Assembly (NCBI RefSeq): GCF_000226115.1
Contig: NC_016461.1
Location: forward strand, 2,604,001-2,668,000
DNA: 64,000 nucleotides
Source of the DNA: Thermothielavioides terrestris NRRL 8126
Lineage: Eukaryota; Ascomycota; Sordariomycetes; Sordariales; Chaetomiaceae
Direction: 5' to 3'
The translations under genes were made by a program, and so were the position numbers. This document shows, piece by piece, positions 33,178-42,503 of the stretch; the first letter of the stretch is position 1, and each line of letters opens with the position of its first letter. The notes beneath the pieces were generated by a model. The model saw only the letters and a list, made by a program, of their open reading frames with translations. It was not told where the DNA came from and did no database searches.

Positions 33178-34302
33178 ATGCTGCCCTCATCTGTGCGGCG
33201 AGTCGCCGCTGCGGCGCCGCAGTCGCCCGCCGTGTCGTCGCTGACGTCCTCCGTCCCGCGAGCCGCCGTCGCCTACAGCCTGCCATACAAGCGTAACAGC
33301 CTCCACCAGCGCCGTTACTCCTCTTCAAAACCGTCCAGTCCGGATGGCGGGTCCCGAGACTTCGCCGCCCGGCCCTCAGTGCCTGCATCGAGAGGGTCGA
33401 AGTCGGAGAAGTCCAAGGCCCAGGCAAAGGAGGCTGTCCCGCAGCCACCCAGCGTCCCCAGTACTAGGCACATCGGGGACGAAGGTTCGTTTTTACCTTC
33501 TCTTTTGGACTCTTTTCCTCCCCGGGGCTCGTTTGCTGACACCATCTGTGTTTCTCCAGGCCTTGCACTCTCGACCTTCTTTGCCCTCCACCGTCCGATC
33601 TCCGTCACGCAGCTGCTGCCCAGGACCGTGTCGGACCAAGCCTTTGCCCAGATATTCAGCCCAAAGGCGCGGAATAACAGGGTAGGCGAGGTGCTCTCGA
33701 CGCTGTCACAAACGGTCCACGACCTGGAGGAGCCCCTGTCGAGAATGAGCATTGCCAACGGGGAGAAGCAGCGGCCGCACGAAGCCCAGGAGGCCGAAGA
33801 CGGGATGACCAAGCTCAGCTTGAAGCACGCCGACGGTACCGAGACGAACGTGTACCTCCAGCTCAACGCCATGTCGGGCCACTACCTGCCGTACACGCCG
33901 CCGCCCCCGCCCACCCCCGTCGTGCCGGCCGCCGAGACGACCGGAGCCGAGGTCGAAGCCGACGCAGCCAACAGGGCGATCGCCGAGGAGCTGACGGAGC
34001 ATGAGCCGCAGACGCGCGTGTACAAGGCCATGGTGACCATCGAGGAGACGGTCGACGCGGACGGGCAGTACAAGGTGGTGGCGCACAGCCCGGAGCTAGT
34101 CGAGGAGGATGCACCGCCGCGGTCCTTCCTGGAGCGCATGGCGTGGCGCCAGCTGCGGTACGACGAGGCGCGCCGGCAGCAGGACCGCGCCATGCAGGCC
34201 ATCAGCGTGCGCCGCCAGCGCAAGCTGCGCATGAAGAAGAAGAAGTACAAGAAGCTGATGAAGAGGACGAGGAACTTGCGGAGGAAGCAGGATCGTTTGT
34301 GA
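33178..34302 (+). CDS. cox24: Mitochondrial small ribosomal subunit protein mS38 (Cox24 type)
   Basis: Two exons, 33178-33484 and 33560-34302; 349 aa. The N-terminus (MLPSSVRRVAAAAPQ, then RRYSSSKPSS) has the Arg/Ser/Ala bias of a mitochondrial presequence. The defining part is the basic C-terminal end: SVRRQRKLRMKKKKYKKLMK followed by RTRNLRRKQDRL, the mS38/Cox24 (AURKAIP1-like) signature, preceded by a helix ERMAWRQLRYDEARRQQDRA. In yeast, Cox24 is tied to mitochondrial mRNA processing and translation; structures place mS38 in the small mitoribosomal subunit. The 75-bp intron has a GCTGAC branch point and no stop, and its length is a multiple of three, so retention would simply add 25 residues. 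The middle of the protein is poorly conserved and Pro-rich. Confidence 0.82.
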   Translation: MLPSSVRRVAAAAPQSPAVSSLTSSVPRAAVAYSLPYKRNSLHQRRYSSSKPSSPDGGSRDFAARPSVPASRGSKSEKSKAQAKEAVPQPPSVPSTRHIGDEGSFLPSLLDSFPPRGSFADTICVSPGLALSTFFALHRPISVTQLLPRTVSDQAFAQIFSPKARNNRVGEVLSTLSQTVHDLEEPLSRMSIANGEKQRPHEAQEAEDGMTKLSLKHADGTETNVYLQLNAMSGHYLPYTPPPPPTPVVPAAETTGAEVEADAANRAIAEELTEHEPQTRVYKAMVTIEETVDADGQYKVVAHSPELVEEDAPPRSFLERMAWRQLRYDEARRQQDRAMQAISVRRQRKLRMKKKKYKKLMKRTRNLRRKQDRL

Positions 34303-34661
34303 GGAGTGGGCCATCACCATCTATCCCTATGTGTAAATATCCCCCTCTTTACCGTTTTCCGCTTTCATTTTTCTCGCTTGTCTAGAGACCGTGGAGTCCT
34401 GGTGTACGGCTAAATCCAACGCATAACTTCCGGCTCTTTCGCTGTCATTGAGTTTTTCTGTGGCATCTTCATCGTTCACATGCGCATAGTCGGGAGGGGG
34501 CCAGGGCGAGGGAGAAGAAGGGAACGCGAGCAGCAGCACTTAAGAAGCTCGCCTCGCAAGTTCTCACGAGACAGTCCTGTCACCAACTACCTAGGCTACC
34601 AACCTTTCACCCCCCTTGAAGGTCTCACCCTAACCTCCCTCCCTAGCTATATCTACCTTGG
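34303..34661. other. Convergent intergenic region (mS38 / DsbA-like)
   Basis: Presumed 3' untranslated regions only. Pyrimidine-rich near 34600-34650. No gene recognised. Confidence 0.55.
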
Positions 34662-35472
34662 TTAAACGATATTCTTCCCCAACCACTCGATCCACTGCTC
34701 CCCCGTCCACCCACTGCTAATCTCCCCAACCACGACGCCGTTGAACAGCACGGTCGGCGAGACGTGCACGCCCGTCAGCCGCGCCATCTTGACGACAGTC
34801 TTGACGTCCGCCGTCACCGCGTTGCCCGCGTTCTTGCCCTCCCCGCCGACCTCGCCCTCCCTGACCTCCAGCAGGCCGTACACGTCCGCCTCGCTGACGA
34901 GCCCGTCGCCGAGCGCCTCGGCCGCCAGCCGCGCCAGCCGGCGGTACGTCTCGTTGCGCGTCTCGCGCGCGACCGCCTCGTCGAAGAAGGCCGTCTGCCG
35001 CGCGAACAGCGCGCCCGAGAACGTCCAGAACTGCTCCGCCGCCGCTGCCGCCGCCGCCGCGGCGTCGCCGCTGCTACTCGCGCGCTGCAGGAGCAGTCGG
35101 TTCACCGCCAGCGCCGCCTCGTGCACCAGCGTCGACGACGGGTGCCACGGCTGGATCTGCTGCCGCAGGATCAGCTGCACGCGCCCGGCCAGGGCCGGGT
35201 TGGAGCGGATGTGAGGGATCACGGTCGTTGTGAGTGTCTTGAAGAGTTCTGCGGCGGGGGAACGGGGGTTAAGTTGGTTAGCTTGTTTGGTTGCGGGGGG
35301 AAGGGGAAGGGGAAGGGAAGGAGTTGTTAGGGGACGACGTGCTGGCTGAGAAGGGGCAGACGTAGTCGAGGTAGAACTCGAGCGTGTGGAGCGGCTCGTT
35401 GGCCGAGGGGCCGCTGGCCGTGGCATCGGTGATGACCAGACGGTGGCCCCCGAATTTGGGCGGGAGAGCCAT
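34662..35472 (-). CDS. Thioredoxin-fold (DsbA-like) protein with GC-AG intron
   Basis: Two exons, 35343-35472 and 34662-35248; 238 aa. Exon 1 encodes MALPPKFGGHRLVITDATAS, then LHTLEFYLDYVCPFSA, where the thioredoxin-fold position has CPFS with a single cysteine rather than CxxC. Exon 2 begins LFKTLTTTVIPHI and carries RQQIQPWHPSSTLVHEAALA, then a helical insertion with nine alanines, and ends in TGVHVSPTVLFNGVVVGEIS, with the cis-Pro loop VSPTV. The fold suggests a DsbA/2-hydroxychromene-isomerase-like thiol protein, cytosolic by lack of a signal; substrate unknown. The only frame-consistent junction is A|GCACGT to CGCAG|AA, restoring Lys in SAKLFK, so the intron is GC-AG. Lack of a second active-site Cys argues against a disulphide oxidase. 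Confidence 0.75.
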
Positions 35473-35982
35473 GGTGCGGGATGTGGTAGGTGAGTAGTAG
35501 GGATGAGTAGGTAGTAAGGATGGGTACCTCGATGAATCGCCGGTTGCGAGACGGGTAGTGGAAGAGAGGGAATGTGATATTGAACGCTCGCGGGTCGCCC
35601 GGTCTTATATCTTCAGATTCCACGCGCTTCTGCATGCAGCTTACACAGCGCCGCTTTGGCGCTTTGGCGAGGTGGGGATGAGGGGCAGCTTCCCTTACGT
35701 CAAATGGTGTAAGTCGAGCATGGTGGCTCGAATGGCAGTTGGCAGCTGGGCATGGCAAGAGGGTTAGGGGCGGATTGTGAGACTGCAAGTCCAGCAACCG
35801 CTGGTGCTTCCCCCTTCCTTGAAGAACGGAGCAAGAATTGTTGAAAAGACCGGCTAGAGAGAATGGAGACAGAGAGACGGCCGAGTCCGGCTTAGATTGG
35901 TGCATCGGGCTTCATCCCACCCCGAAATCTCGCCCATCACCTAGACTTCTGCAGGCATTGGCGTGTTCACCCGACAGTCTGC
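35473..35982. other. Intergenic region, DsbA-like 5' side
   Basis: Promoter of the DsbA-like gene and 3' end of the rhodopsin-domain gene, both minus strand. No other feature seen. Confidence 0.5.
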
Positions 35983-37443
35983 TCAATGTGAACTGTCCGC
36001 ACCAGCGTCAACCCCTGACAACGCTGGCGCTGGCCGCATCCCCGGAACGACAGCAGCATCAGCCGTGTCGTCCGCCTTCGCCATCGCGGTCGCCGTCCCC
36101 GTCGTCTTGAACAGCCACGACTCGCGCATCTCAGTATACCGCTCACCCCTCGTTCTCGGCTTGTTCTTCTCGCAGTCGCCGCCGGCCGCGCGGCTGCTTC
36201 CCGTCATCGTCCCGCCCAGGTAGACCCTCATGAACTTGGCGAAGCCCGGCATCGAGCTGACAATGATGGCGATGTGCACCTCGACCACGCTGAAAAGACG
36301 GACGTGTGGTCAGCAGCTGGGGCGGGTACTCTGATTACCGCCCGATCTTGACAGACACTTACATGCACATCAGCACGAGCGCCGCGTACCACGTCATGTC
36401 GGACTGCTCCTCCTCCATCATCCTGACTCTGTACACGAGGGACGTGAGACTGGTAACGACGGCCCTGCATCGACGAAGAAACGTTAGTCACCGCGACAGC
36501 TCGCGAATAGGATGGGAAGTGCTCGCTGCTCACAATAAACCCGTTGAGAACATAGCAAGTGCCTTCAGCCGTTGCCTGGTCGACCAATTAAGCCTGGCAA
36601 TAAACGGCACGGGCAGCACGAAGATGTATATATCTAAGAGCAGGGTGAGCACCCCCGTCGCGATGGCCCAGGTGCTGAACCGGTCCGATTTGTCGCTGAG
36701 AGCCGCCTGGTCCCACGTCTGCCCGGGAGCTGGAACCACGTCATACGACTCGAACGCGATGCCGAGCAAGAAGAGCACGCCGTTCACCACCAGCCCGGCT
36801 AGGATAGCCACATGGGCGCGCCGCTCAACCGTGAACATCTGGTTGAACAGTAGCAAGATGGCCGCCTTGGCAAGGGCCGTGGCTGTAATGACCAAGCATG
36901 CCCGCGCGAAGTAGATCTGGTGGTGGTTATATCACCATGTTCACAACCCTGCTGCCGCGGAGGCTCACCTTCGTAGCGTTCCCCAGTCGCCAGCAGACCG
37001 GTATATCCCACGCGTGCCGTGCAAGACGGAGCTCTAGCAACATCCACGGCCACCGTCAGTAACCCCAACTGACCGGGAGAAGAGCTGAGGGCTGAGGCGG
37101 CTGGAGCACGTACGGGTAAGCATCAAGCTGGCCTCAGTGAGCGAAAGCACAAGCGCCATCAGGGCGAGATCTTCAGGAAAGGAGGGCGTCAGCCGAGACG
37201 TCATATTCTCGCGAATACTTCCAGGGGCAACAACGACTCACAGTCACTCCACGTCAGCATCTTCATCATCCGATTGACGAAGAGTCGCCCGGCCACAATG
37301 AGAAACGTCGATGCCATCACGGTGCCGTTGATGACGATGTTGATCCGGCTCAGGCTCGGCGGGTCCACGAAGTTGGACACTTGGCCCTCGGGCGGCTTCC
37401 CCAGCGGAATCGCGCACAAGTCTGTATCCGAGAATTCGGCCAT
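35983..37443 (-). CDS. Fung_rhodopsin (SAT4-type) seven-helix membrane protein
   Basis: Six exons: 37242-37443, 37114-37170, 36969-37033, 36534-36916, 36363-36464, 35983-36289; 371 aa. All five introns are 52-80 bp GT-AG and keep frame. Hydrophobic segments alternate with short polar loops: NIVINGTVMASTFLIVAGRL, YLALMALVLSLTEASLMLT, IYFARACLVITATALAKAA, VAILAGLVVNGVLFLLGIAF, WAIATGVLTLLLDIYIFVLP, then a segment joining exons 4 and 5, and YAALVLMCIVVEVHIAIIV. This matches the fungal-specific 'rhodopsin domain' (PF20684) integral membrane family, whose ligands and partners are mostly unknown. It is not a retinal opsin: no Lys is seen in the last helix. The C-terminal tail (about 100 residues) is hydrophilic. 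Exons 2 and 3 are only 57 and 65 bp. Confidence 0.8.
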
Positions 37444-38247
37444 CTTGTCGTCCGAATCACCACCTCATTTGGTCCGTGTCAAGCAGAGAGAGGTGAGGAA
37501 CAGTGTGCGGGGCGACATCCTCGCCCAGAGCGCAGAGGATATAGGGGTCAAAATGACATGAACGCCGGCGTGAAGCGCAAGAATTCCGCACTTCATCGCA
37601 TTAGCTGCTGGCCACGCTTCCCGCCCCCTCACTGCAAGCAGCTAGCTTCCCTTCTACCCGCAACTCGCCAGTTACGGCCGTTCTTCTCAAGTGAAAGTGT
37701 GGCGTCTGTGGGCTTGCACGGGGGCCGGCCACGGTCAGGGCAGAGATCGCCTCAACAAGCGGCATGCGTCTGCTTTGATAGGGCCCCGGCGCTGACGCCC
37801 TACTCCATTCCTCAAGGATATTCCTTCATGCGGTCCCGAAACTTCTTTTTGCGGGTGAAAAGCGGAAACGGGAACTGGCCGAGGCCGCGCCGCTGCCGCT
37901 TGACATGCTGTTGAGCGTGCCGTGCAACGCAAGTCGAGGTTGTTTGCTTGCTTGGGCTCTACTATGGATGCCCCTGGACGCAATGCACTCGCCTGCTGGC
38001 ACAATACCTACTAGGAAGCATAATTGCTGGACGAAGAATGTTTGCTGCCTTGCCCTGCGTCATGCCTTTTCTACAGTGCGACGGAAGGGTGATGCCCCTA
38101 CCGCTGCCCCCTCCCCCCCCGAACTACGGATACCGTGGAGAACACTGCATGTTTAACTCCTGCCCTCGTACATTCTTTACCCCACGATCATTGTGTCCTC
38201 GGAACCTCGTCGGATAGCGTACCCTTCTGACAGACTCAAGTGGCCCT
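37444..38247. other. Intergenic region upstream of the rhodopsin-domain gene
   Basis: No supported gene. Just beyond its right end an inverted pair AGGGGGT/ACCCCCT frames 38278-38319, inside the weak candidate frame. Confidence 0.45.
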
Positions 38248-38691
38248 CTATGTGCCTTCCCAAGTCCGGGGTTCAGCCAGGGGGTGGATAGCCGACCCCA
38301 TCCAGAGGCTACCCCCTAGGTACTCTTTGCTAGGCATGCAGCCAGACCACGCCGAATGAAACAACGCCCGGCGGTTCTCCAGCATCGATCTGGACTCATC
38401 AAACACCCAGTCGCGCGTGCTGCTCCTCAGCCGCTGCCCCTCGATCAGAGACTTCTCTTCGTTGCCGCCGCCAACATCATCATCATCATAACCCGCTGCT
38501 GTTGGGTCCCGGCCGTCTCTTCCCTCCTCTCCTGAACAGAAGAACTCTTCCGCTGCCGTCGGTGCAATACTCGAGCCGAAGAAGCCGCGAGCCTCCTCCC
38601 GCCGGTTCAAGCCACCTGGGCATGTAACCGAATCAAATTGCAGCACTGCAACAACCAGTTGGATACTTCTTTGTTGTTGTTGTTGTCCCAC
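38248..38691 (-). CDS. Possible unrecognised gene or exon (low confidence)
   Basis: A 147-codon frame that opens only with GTG; a plausible acceptor (ATGCCCAG before GTGGCTTGAACC, near 38620) suggests it may instead be an internal or last exon. From there the frame has reasonable codon bias and a gene-like mix of residues: RREEARGFFGSSIAPTAAEE, four consecutive Asp, RSSTRDWVFDESRSMLENRR and ALFHSAWSGCMPSKEY. A further minus-strand frame lies upstream at 38726-39019, but no clean junction between them could be found. No family is recognised. It could equally be chance or a decayed gene. Confidence 0.25.
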   Translation of the reverse strand: MGQQQQQRSIQLVVAVLQFDSVTCPGGLNRREEARGFFGSSIAPTAAEEFFCSGEEGRDGRDPTAAGYDDDDVGGGNEEKSLIEGQRLRSSTRDWVFDESRSMLENRRALFHSAWSGCMPSKEYLGGSLWMGSAIHPLAEPRTWEGT

Positions 38692-39184
38692 TGAGACGGT
38701 TCAAGGCTGTCTCCTGTCAAAGCTCTCAGGGTGTCCAAGACAGCCCACAGTCAACTGTAGCCACTGCTTCAGCCACTGAACCACCAGCCAGTTGTGTTCC
38801 TACGGCTCCATCGTACGAGTTTCTGAAACTACCCAACTTCAACAGGAATTCATCCACTGCTGTACACCTGTCTAGTAGGACTGGGGAACCAGCAAGCCAA
38901 TACTGAACCGCTGGCGTCGTTGCTAGGCGCGAACTTCTCAGCCGTGGGAGCGTTTTAGCTATGGACAGCAGGTGGCAAAGCAACGACTTCTGGAAGGCAT
39001 GGTCAGCAAGTAGGGTCACTTGTGTCTCGAAACAGCTCAGGCGGGCAATTTCGACTCAAGCACGACATCAAGGATAGGCCGTCACACAACACGCGAGACA
39101 GGCACACACGGTAAGGGCAACGGGTATCTCCGAGGCTGTGCCCAGCGCCTCGTACCTCCATTTCCGAGTAATGGGCTGCGGCAA
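38692..39184. other. Intergenic region with short TTG repeat
   Basis: A short TTG/CAA microsatellite lies just to the left (about 38670-38686). A minus-strand frame at 38726-39019 has no recognised motif. Otherwise presumed 3' region of nog2. Confidence 0.4.
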
Positions 39185-41627
39185 CTACCTAGCCTTCTTC
39201 CGCTTCTTTGAAGCGGGCGGCTCTGGCTCATCGTCCGATGGGAGGATGTCACTCGCCCCATCGACGTCGACATCAGAGTCGCTGCCGCTCTCACCCTCAC
39301 TGCCCTCTTCTGGGTCATCTTCATCTTCGGACCCTTCAGATTCTTCCTCGTCATCCTCTTCGTCGCTCGTGTCATCCAGGGGTATCATATCTTCCGCACC
39401 GTCTCCTGGGGCCGCTGCCTCGGGCCTGTCTCCTGGCTCGGAGTCACTATCACTCGAGAAGCCCGAAAAGTCCTCGTCTTCTTGCTCCGACACCTCGTCC
39501 TCTTCCTCGGCCGCCACGGTTGACCCGGCTAGCGAAGTGTCCGCGACGCTCTCGTTCTCGTCACGTTTCCGCTTCTTCGGCATCTCGCCGAGGCGGCCTT
39601 GCCTGCCCTCAATGACGGTCTCGTCTCCTCCTTCAACCACAGGAGCGGGCGTGAACCAGGGAATTTTGCCTCGCATGAAGTCATTAAGCACCATCTTGGC
39701 GACGCCGTCGACGTCCGGCTCGCCGCCCTTGAGTAGTCTTCCAGATTTCCTGGCCAAGAGTTCGAGAAACTCCATATGGTCTTTCCAGCCCTTGAGCTCG
39801 TATGTCCTCTCCATATGGTGTGTTTTGACCTTCCTCAAAACAGCAGGAATGTATTGCTCTGGGTTCTCCACGTTCTCGACACGGACGACGCCGCGAAGGA
39901 GGAGATCCTGCGGGGTATCATTCTGGTTTGGTGGCACAATGCCGGGGCAGTCGATCAGATAAATCCTCTTCATCAGCGTGACATACTGCCACACTTTGGT
40001 CTCGCCGGGAATGGGCGCAACCTTGGCAACCGGCTTGCCGCGCAGCGCATTGATGATGCTCGACTTGCCGACATTCGGATAGCCGATCAGGCCCACACTG
40101 ATTTGTTTCCGTTCCTTGTGCAGGACACTAAACTGTCTGAGGAGATCGATAAGGGAGCCACGCCCAAAGGGGTTTTTGATGCTAGACCTCATGGCACAGG
40201 TGGGATGGTCCTTCTGAAGCACGCGAATCCAGGCGGCCTGTGTCTGTTAGCAGCCGTCTGAACGGGATATGAACAGAACAGGACAGAACGACACGGTGAG
40301 ATGTATGAATCATCACTAAGAAGACCGCCATGAGCTGTCCAAGACGGACAGTAGCGGCCTTCAACTCGTCTGAAACACATCCGGTATCCGGCGGTAGAAC
40401 TCCAAAACGGAGACGACCAATCCCTGATCTGAAGACCAGACCAAGGACGTTGGAGATGGAAATCGCTCTCCCAGGGATGTAACGGACGATCTCCCATGGA
40501 GCATAAAAAATGCGGAAGGATCCTGACGAAAGCCCTGGGGTCGCCAGGCGGGAGGCACTTGGCAACGAAATGGAAGGTGAAAGGATCGGAAGGGAGGGAG
40601 CGCTTACGGCCGTGCTAGAGGGGACCAGGTCGATCTTATTCAACACGAAAACAAGATGTTTATGGGGGGCTTCGGCAGCCAGATACTTCTCCACGTGCCG
40701 ACTGTCGAGCCGAGTTAGCGATGTTCACAGAGAGCCTCTGAGCATTGCACACACCATCTTGTTCCAAGCGGATCGCGGGCGTCTAGTACGTGGAGAATGA
40801 CGTCTGAAGAGTCAATCACCTTGTCTAGATGGTTTGTTAGCAGACAGACCAGGACCAGATGGACGATCCACAAGACTTACACAGCTCGTTCCAGATGCGC
40901 TTGGACTGCCCCTTGCTGAAGATGGCCTCCTTGGCCGTCGCGACACTGAAGTCCTCCTCCACCGGCGCATCCCCATCCACGGCTGCAGACCCGGCCGCGC
41001 CGTTGAGCAGCTTGATCTCCTCCAGACGAGTCTGGTAGGAGTCGAGGCTCTGTTCGCTGTGGCTGGCAAGCTCGTCGACAGTGTTGAAGCTGAGCTTCGG
41101 CCGTTTTCTCTGGGCCTTAGGGCCGAAGGTCTCGGCGAAGGGCTCGCTCTCGATCGTCATCTTCGCCCGGTGCTTCTTGAGCCCGTCCTGGAGGCTGGGA
41201 CCGTCCCGAATCAAGCTCATGGGGAGCTTGTTGCTTTTCAATAGGACAGTGTATGGGTCCTTCTGTTTCTCGGCAATGGCCTCCCGGAACGACTTGAGCG
41301 TGTCCTGAGAGATGACTCTGGTGTTGTTGAACCACCGCCGGTTCGGCTCGATGACGGCCTTGGGGACCTCCTTGCTCTGAAACGAGGCGGCCTTGACAAT
41401 CTTGCCCTCCCTGTTTCGGATGGCCTTGCCTTCCTTGAACATGTTCAGGGTCTTGACCTTCTTGGCCGAGCGGTAGAAATTCTCGCCCTTGACCTTGGGG
41501 TCGCCCGCCACCTTGCCCTCCCGCTGCATGCGGGCCTTCTCCTTCTTTCCTGCGGCAAGGTTAGCAGCGAGCGAGCAGAGAAAACGACGCCAAAGGAGTC
41601 CGTCGGCGACTGCTTACCCGTTCCCAT
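39185..41627 (-). CDS. nog2: Nog2/Nug2 60S ribosome-assembly GTPase
   Basis: Five exons: 41618-41627 (10 nt), 40881-41549, 40755-40824, 40608-40701, 39185-40237; 631 aa. The first exon encodes only MGT plus one base. The N-terminal NGP1 domain holds MGTGKKEKARMQREGK and NRRWFNNTRVISQDTLKSFR. The GTPase is circularly permuted, as in the YlqF/YawG family: HVLDARDPLGTRCRHVE, NKIDLVP (G4), then GYPNVGKSSIINALRG (G1) and LIDCPGIVP (G3). The Asp/Glu-rich C-terminal tail ends in a basic PPASKKRKKAR. Nog2 binds pre-60S particles in the nucleolus and nucleus and controls export factor loading. Four introns: 68, 56, 53 and 370 bp. The last is an outlier and contains a strong hairpin (see separate entry). 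Confidence 0.93.
40320..40362 (-). other. Interrupted hairpin in the 370-nt nog2 intron (possible H/ACA-like RNA)
   Basis: On the transcribed strand GAAGGCCGC pairs with GCGGTCTTC (9 bp, one G-U), then an internal loop of 2-3 versus 7 bases, then TGTCC/GGACA around a 5-base loop. This shape resembles an H/ACA guide pocket. No clear ACA or H box follows at the expected distance, and a GTGATGA C-box-like motif (40311-40317) lacks a matching CTGA, so the RNA class is unproven. Confidence 0.3.
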
Positions 41628-41913
41628 CTTGGCAATTGCTGGGTACCAAGCCCCAAAAAGGAAGCAAAAAGAAGGAAAAATGGAAATTGGAAAGAATAAT
41701 CCCCGCCTGCGAAGACAATGATCGCAGCGGTCTTCCACGGGGAAGCAGATGGTGGAAGACGAAGGGAAAAAGTTGAGAGGAAGGCGTAGCAGACGAAGCA
41801 AACCAAATGAAGTTTTTGGAGGGGTGGAGCTCGGGGAAAGTCTCTTTCGACCAGGAAAATTTGGCGGTGTAGCGCGGCACAATGGCAGGGCGACGACGGC
41901 GCCATGCTGGATC
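41628..41913. other. nog2-proximal part of the divergent promoter
   Basis: Sequence between the nog2 start codon and MITE-2. No gene or recognised motif. Confidence 0.5.
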
Positions 41914-42300
41914 TTAAAGAGGTCCCGCCAAGACTAATTTCGGCCAATTGTCGGCAATGTTTTTACAGCGTCAATACCCCGCCAAGACCGCCAAGGGGTT
42001 TGCACTATCGCCACGGGTTAGCCACGGGTTAGTTCGCTGGGGGTACGGGGGGCGGCGCCAGCCCCCCGCTGGTTAGGGTGAGGGTTATGGTTAGGGTGAG
42101 GGTCAAGGTTAGGGTGCGGGTTAACTTCGTTTTCTTTTTTTTTCAATTTGGTTGAGGTTTCACGAAGTTGCTGCTACGAGTCTTTGCAATTCTTCGTTGT
42201 TGATGTTGCTCGAAGTCGTGGCGACCCCGCTCCCTCGCGGCAATTTGTAAATACTTGTAAGCGGTAGGTTCCGAAATTAGTCTTGGCGGGACCTCTTTAA
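41914..42300. mobile_element. MITE copy 2 (TTAA-bounded, telomere-like core)
   Basis: A 387-bp element, same family as 20890-21264. Terminal inverted repeats are perfect for 30 bp, longer than in copy 1, beginning TTAAAGAGGTCCCGCCAAGA. The GC hairpin is at 42046-42053 with 42061-42068, and the eight telomere-like hexamers occupy 42073-42120 with the same unit sequence as copy 1. It sits in the 876-bp region between the divergent nog2 and mS26 start codons, about 290 bp from the former and 200 bp from the latter. No open frame of note. Confidence 0.85.
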
Positions 42301-42503
42301 GAATAACCCGGGGCCATTCACTGAATCGGACTAGCACAACCAGCCGAACAACGCCAAGCTTCAGAATTTCCAGCACTGGCCCGGTCACGTCTCCTGCTCC
42401 CGCGCCCGCTCCCGAATCTGGATCTGCCTCGACCGCACCCAACTTGCGATTCAACGAGCCGATTCTGTCCGCCGGCGGAATTGCGGCTCTCGCTACCAAC
42501 ATA

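Noticed and set aside
40238..40607. Box C/D snoRNA in the nog2 intron
   Set aside because: A GTGATGA motif is present at 40311-40317 but no CTGA D box follows at a suitable distance before the intron end; the H/ACA-like hairpin is kept only as a hypothesis.
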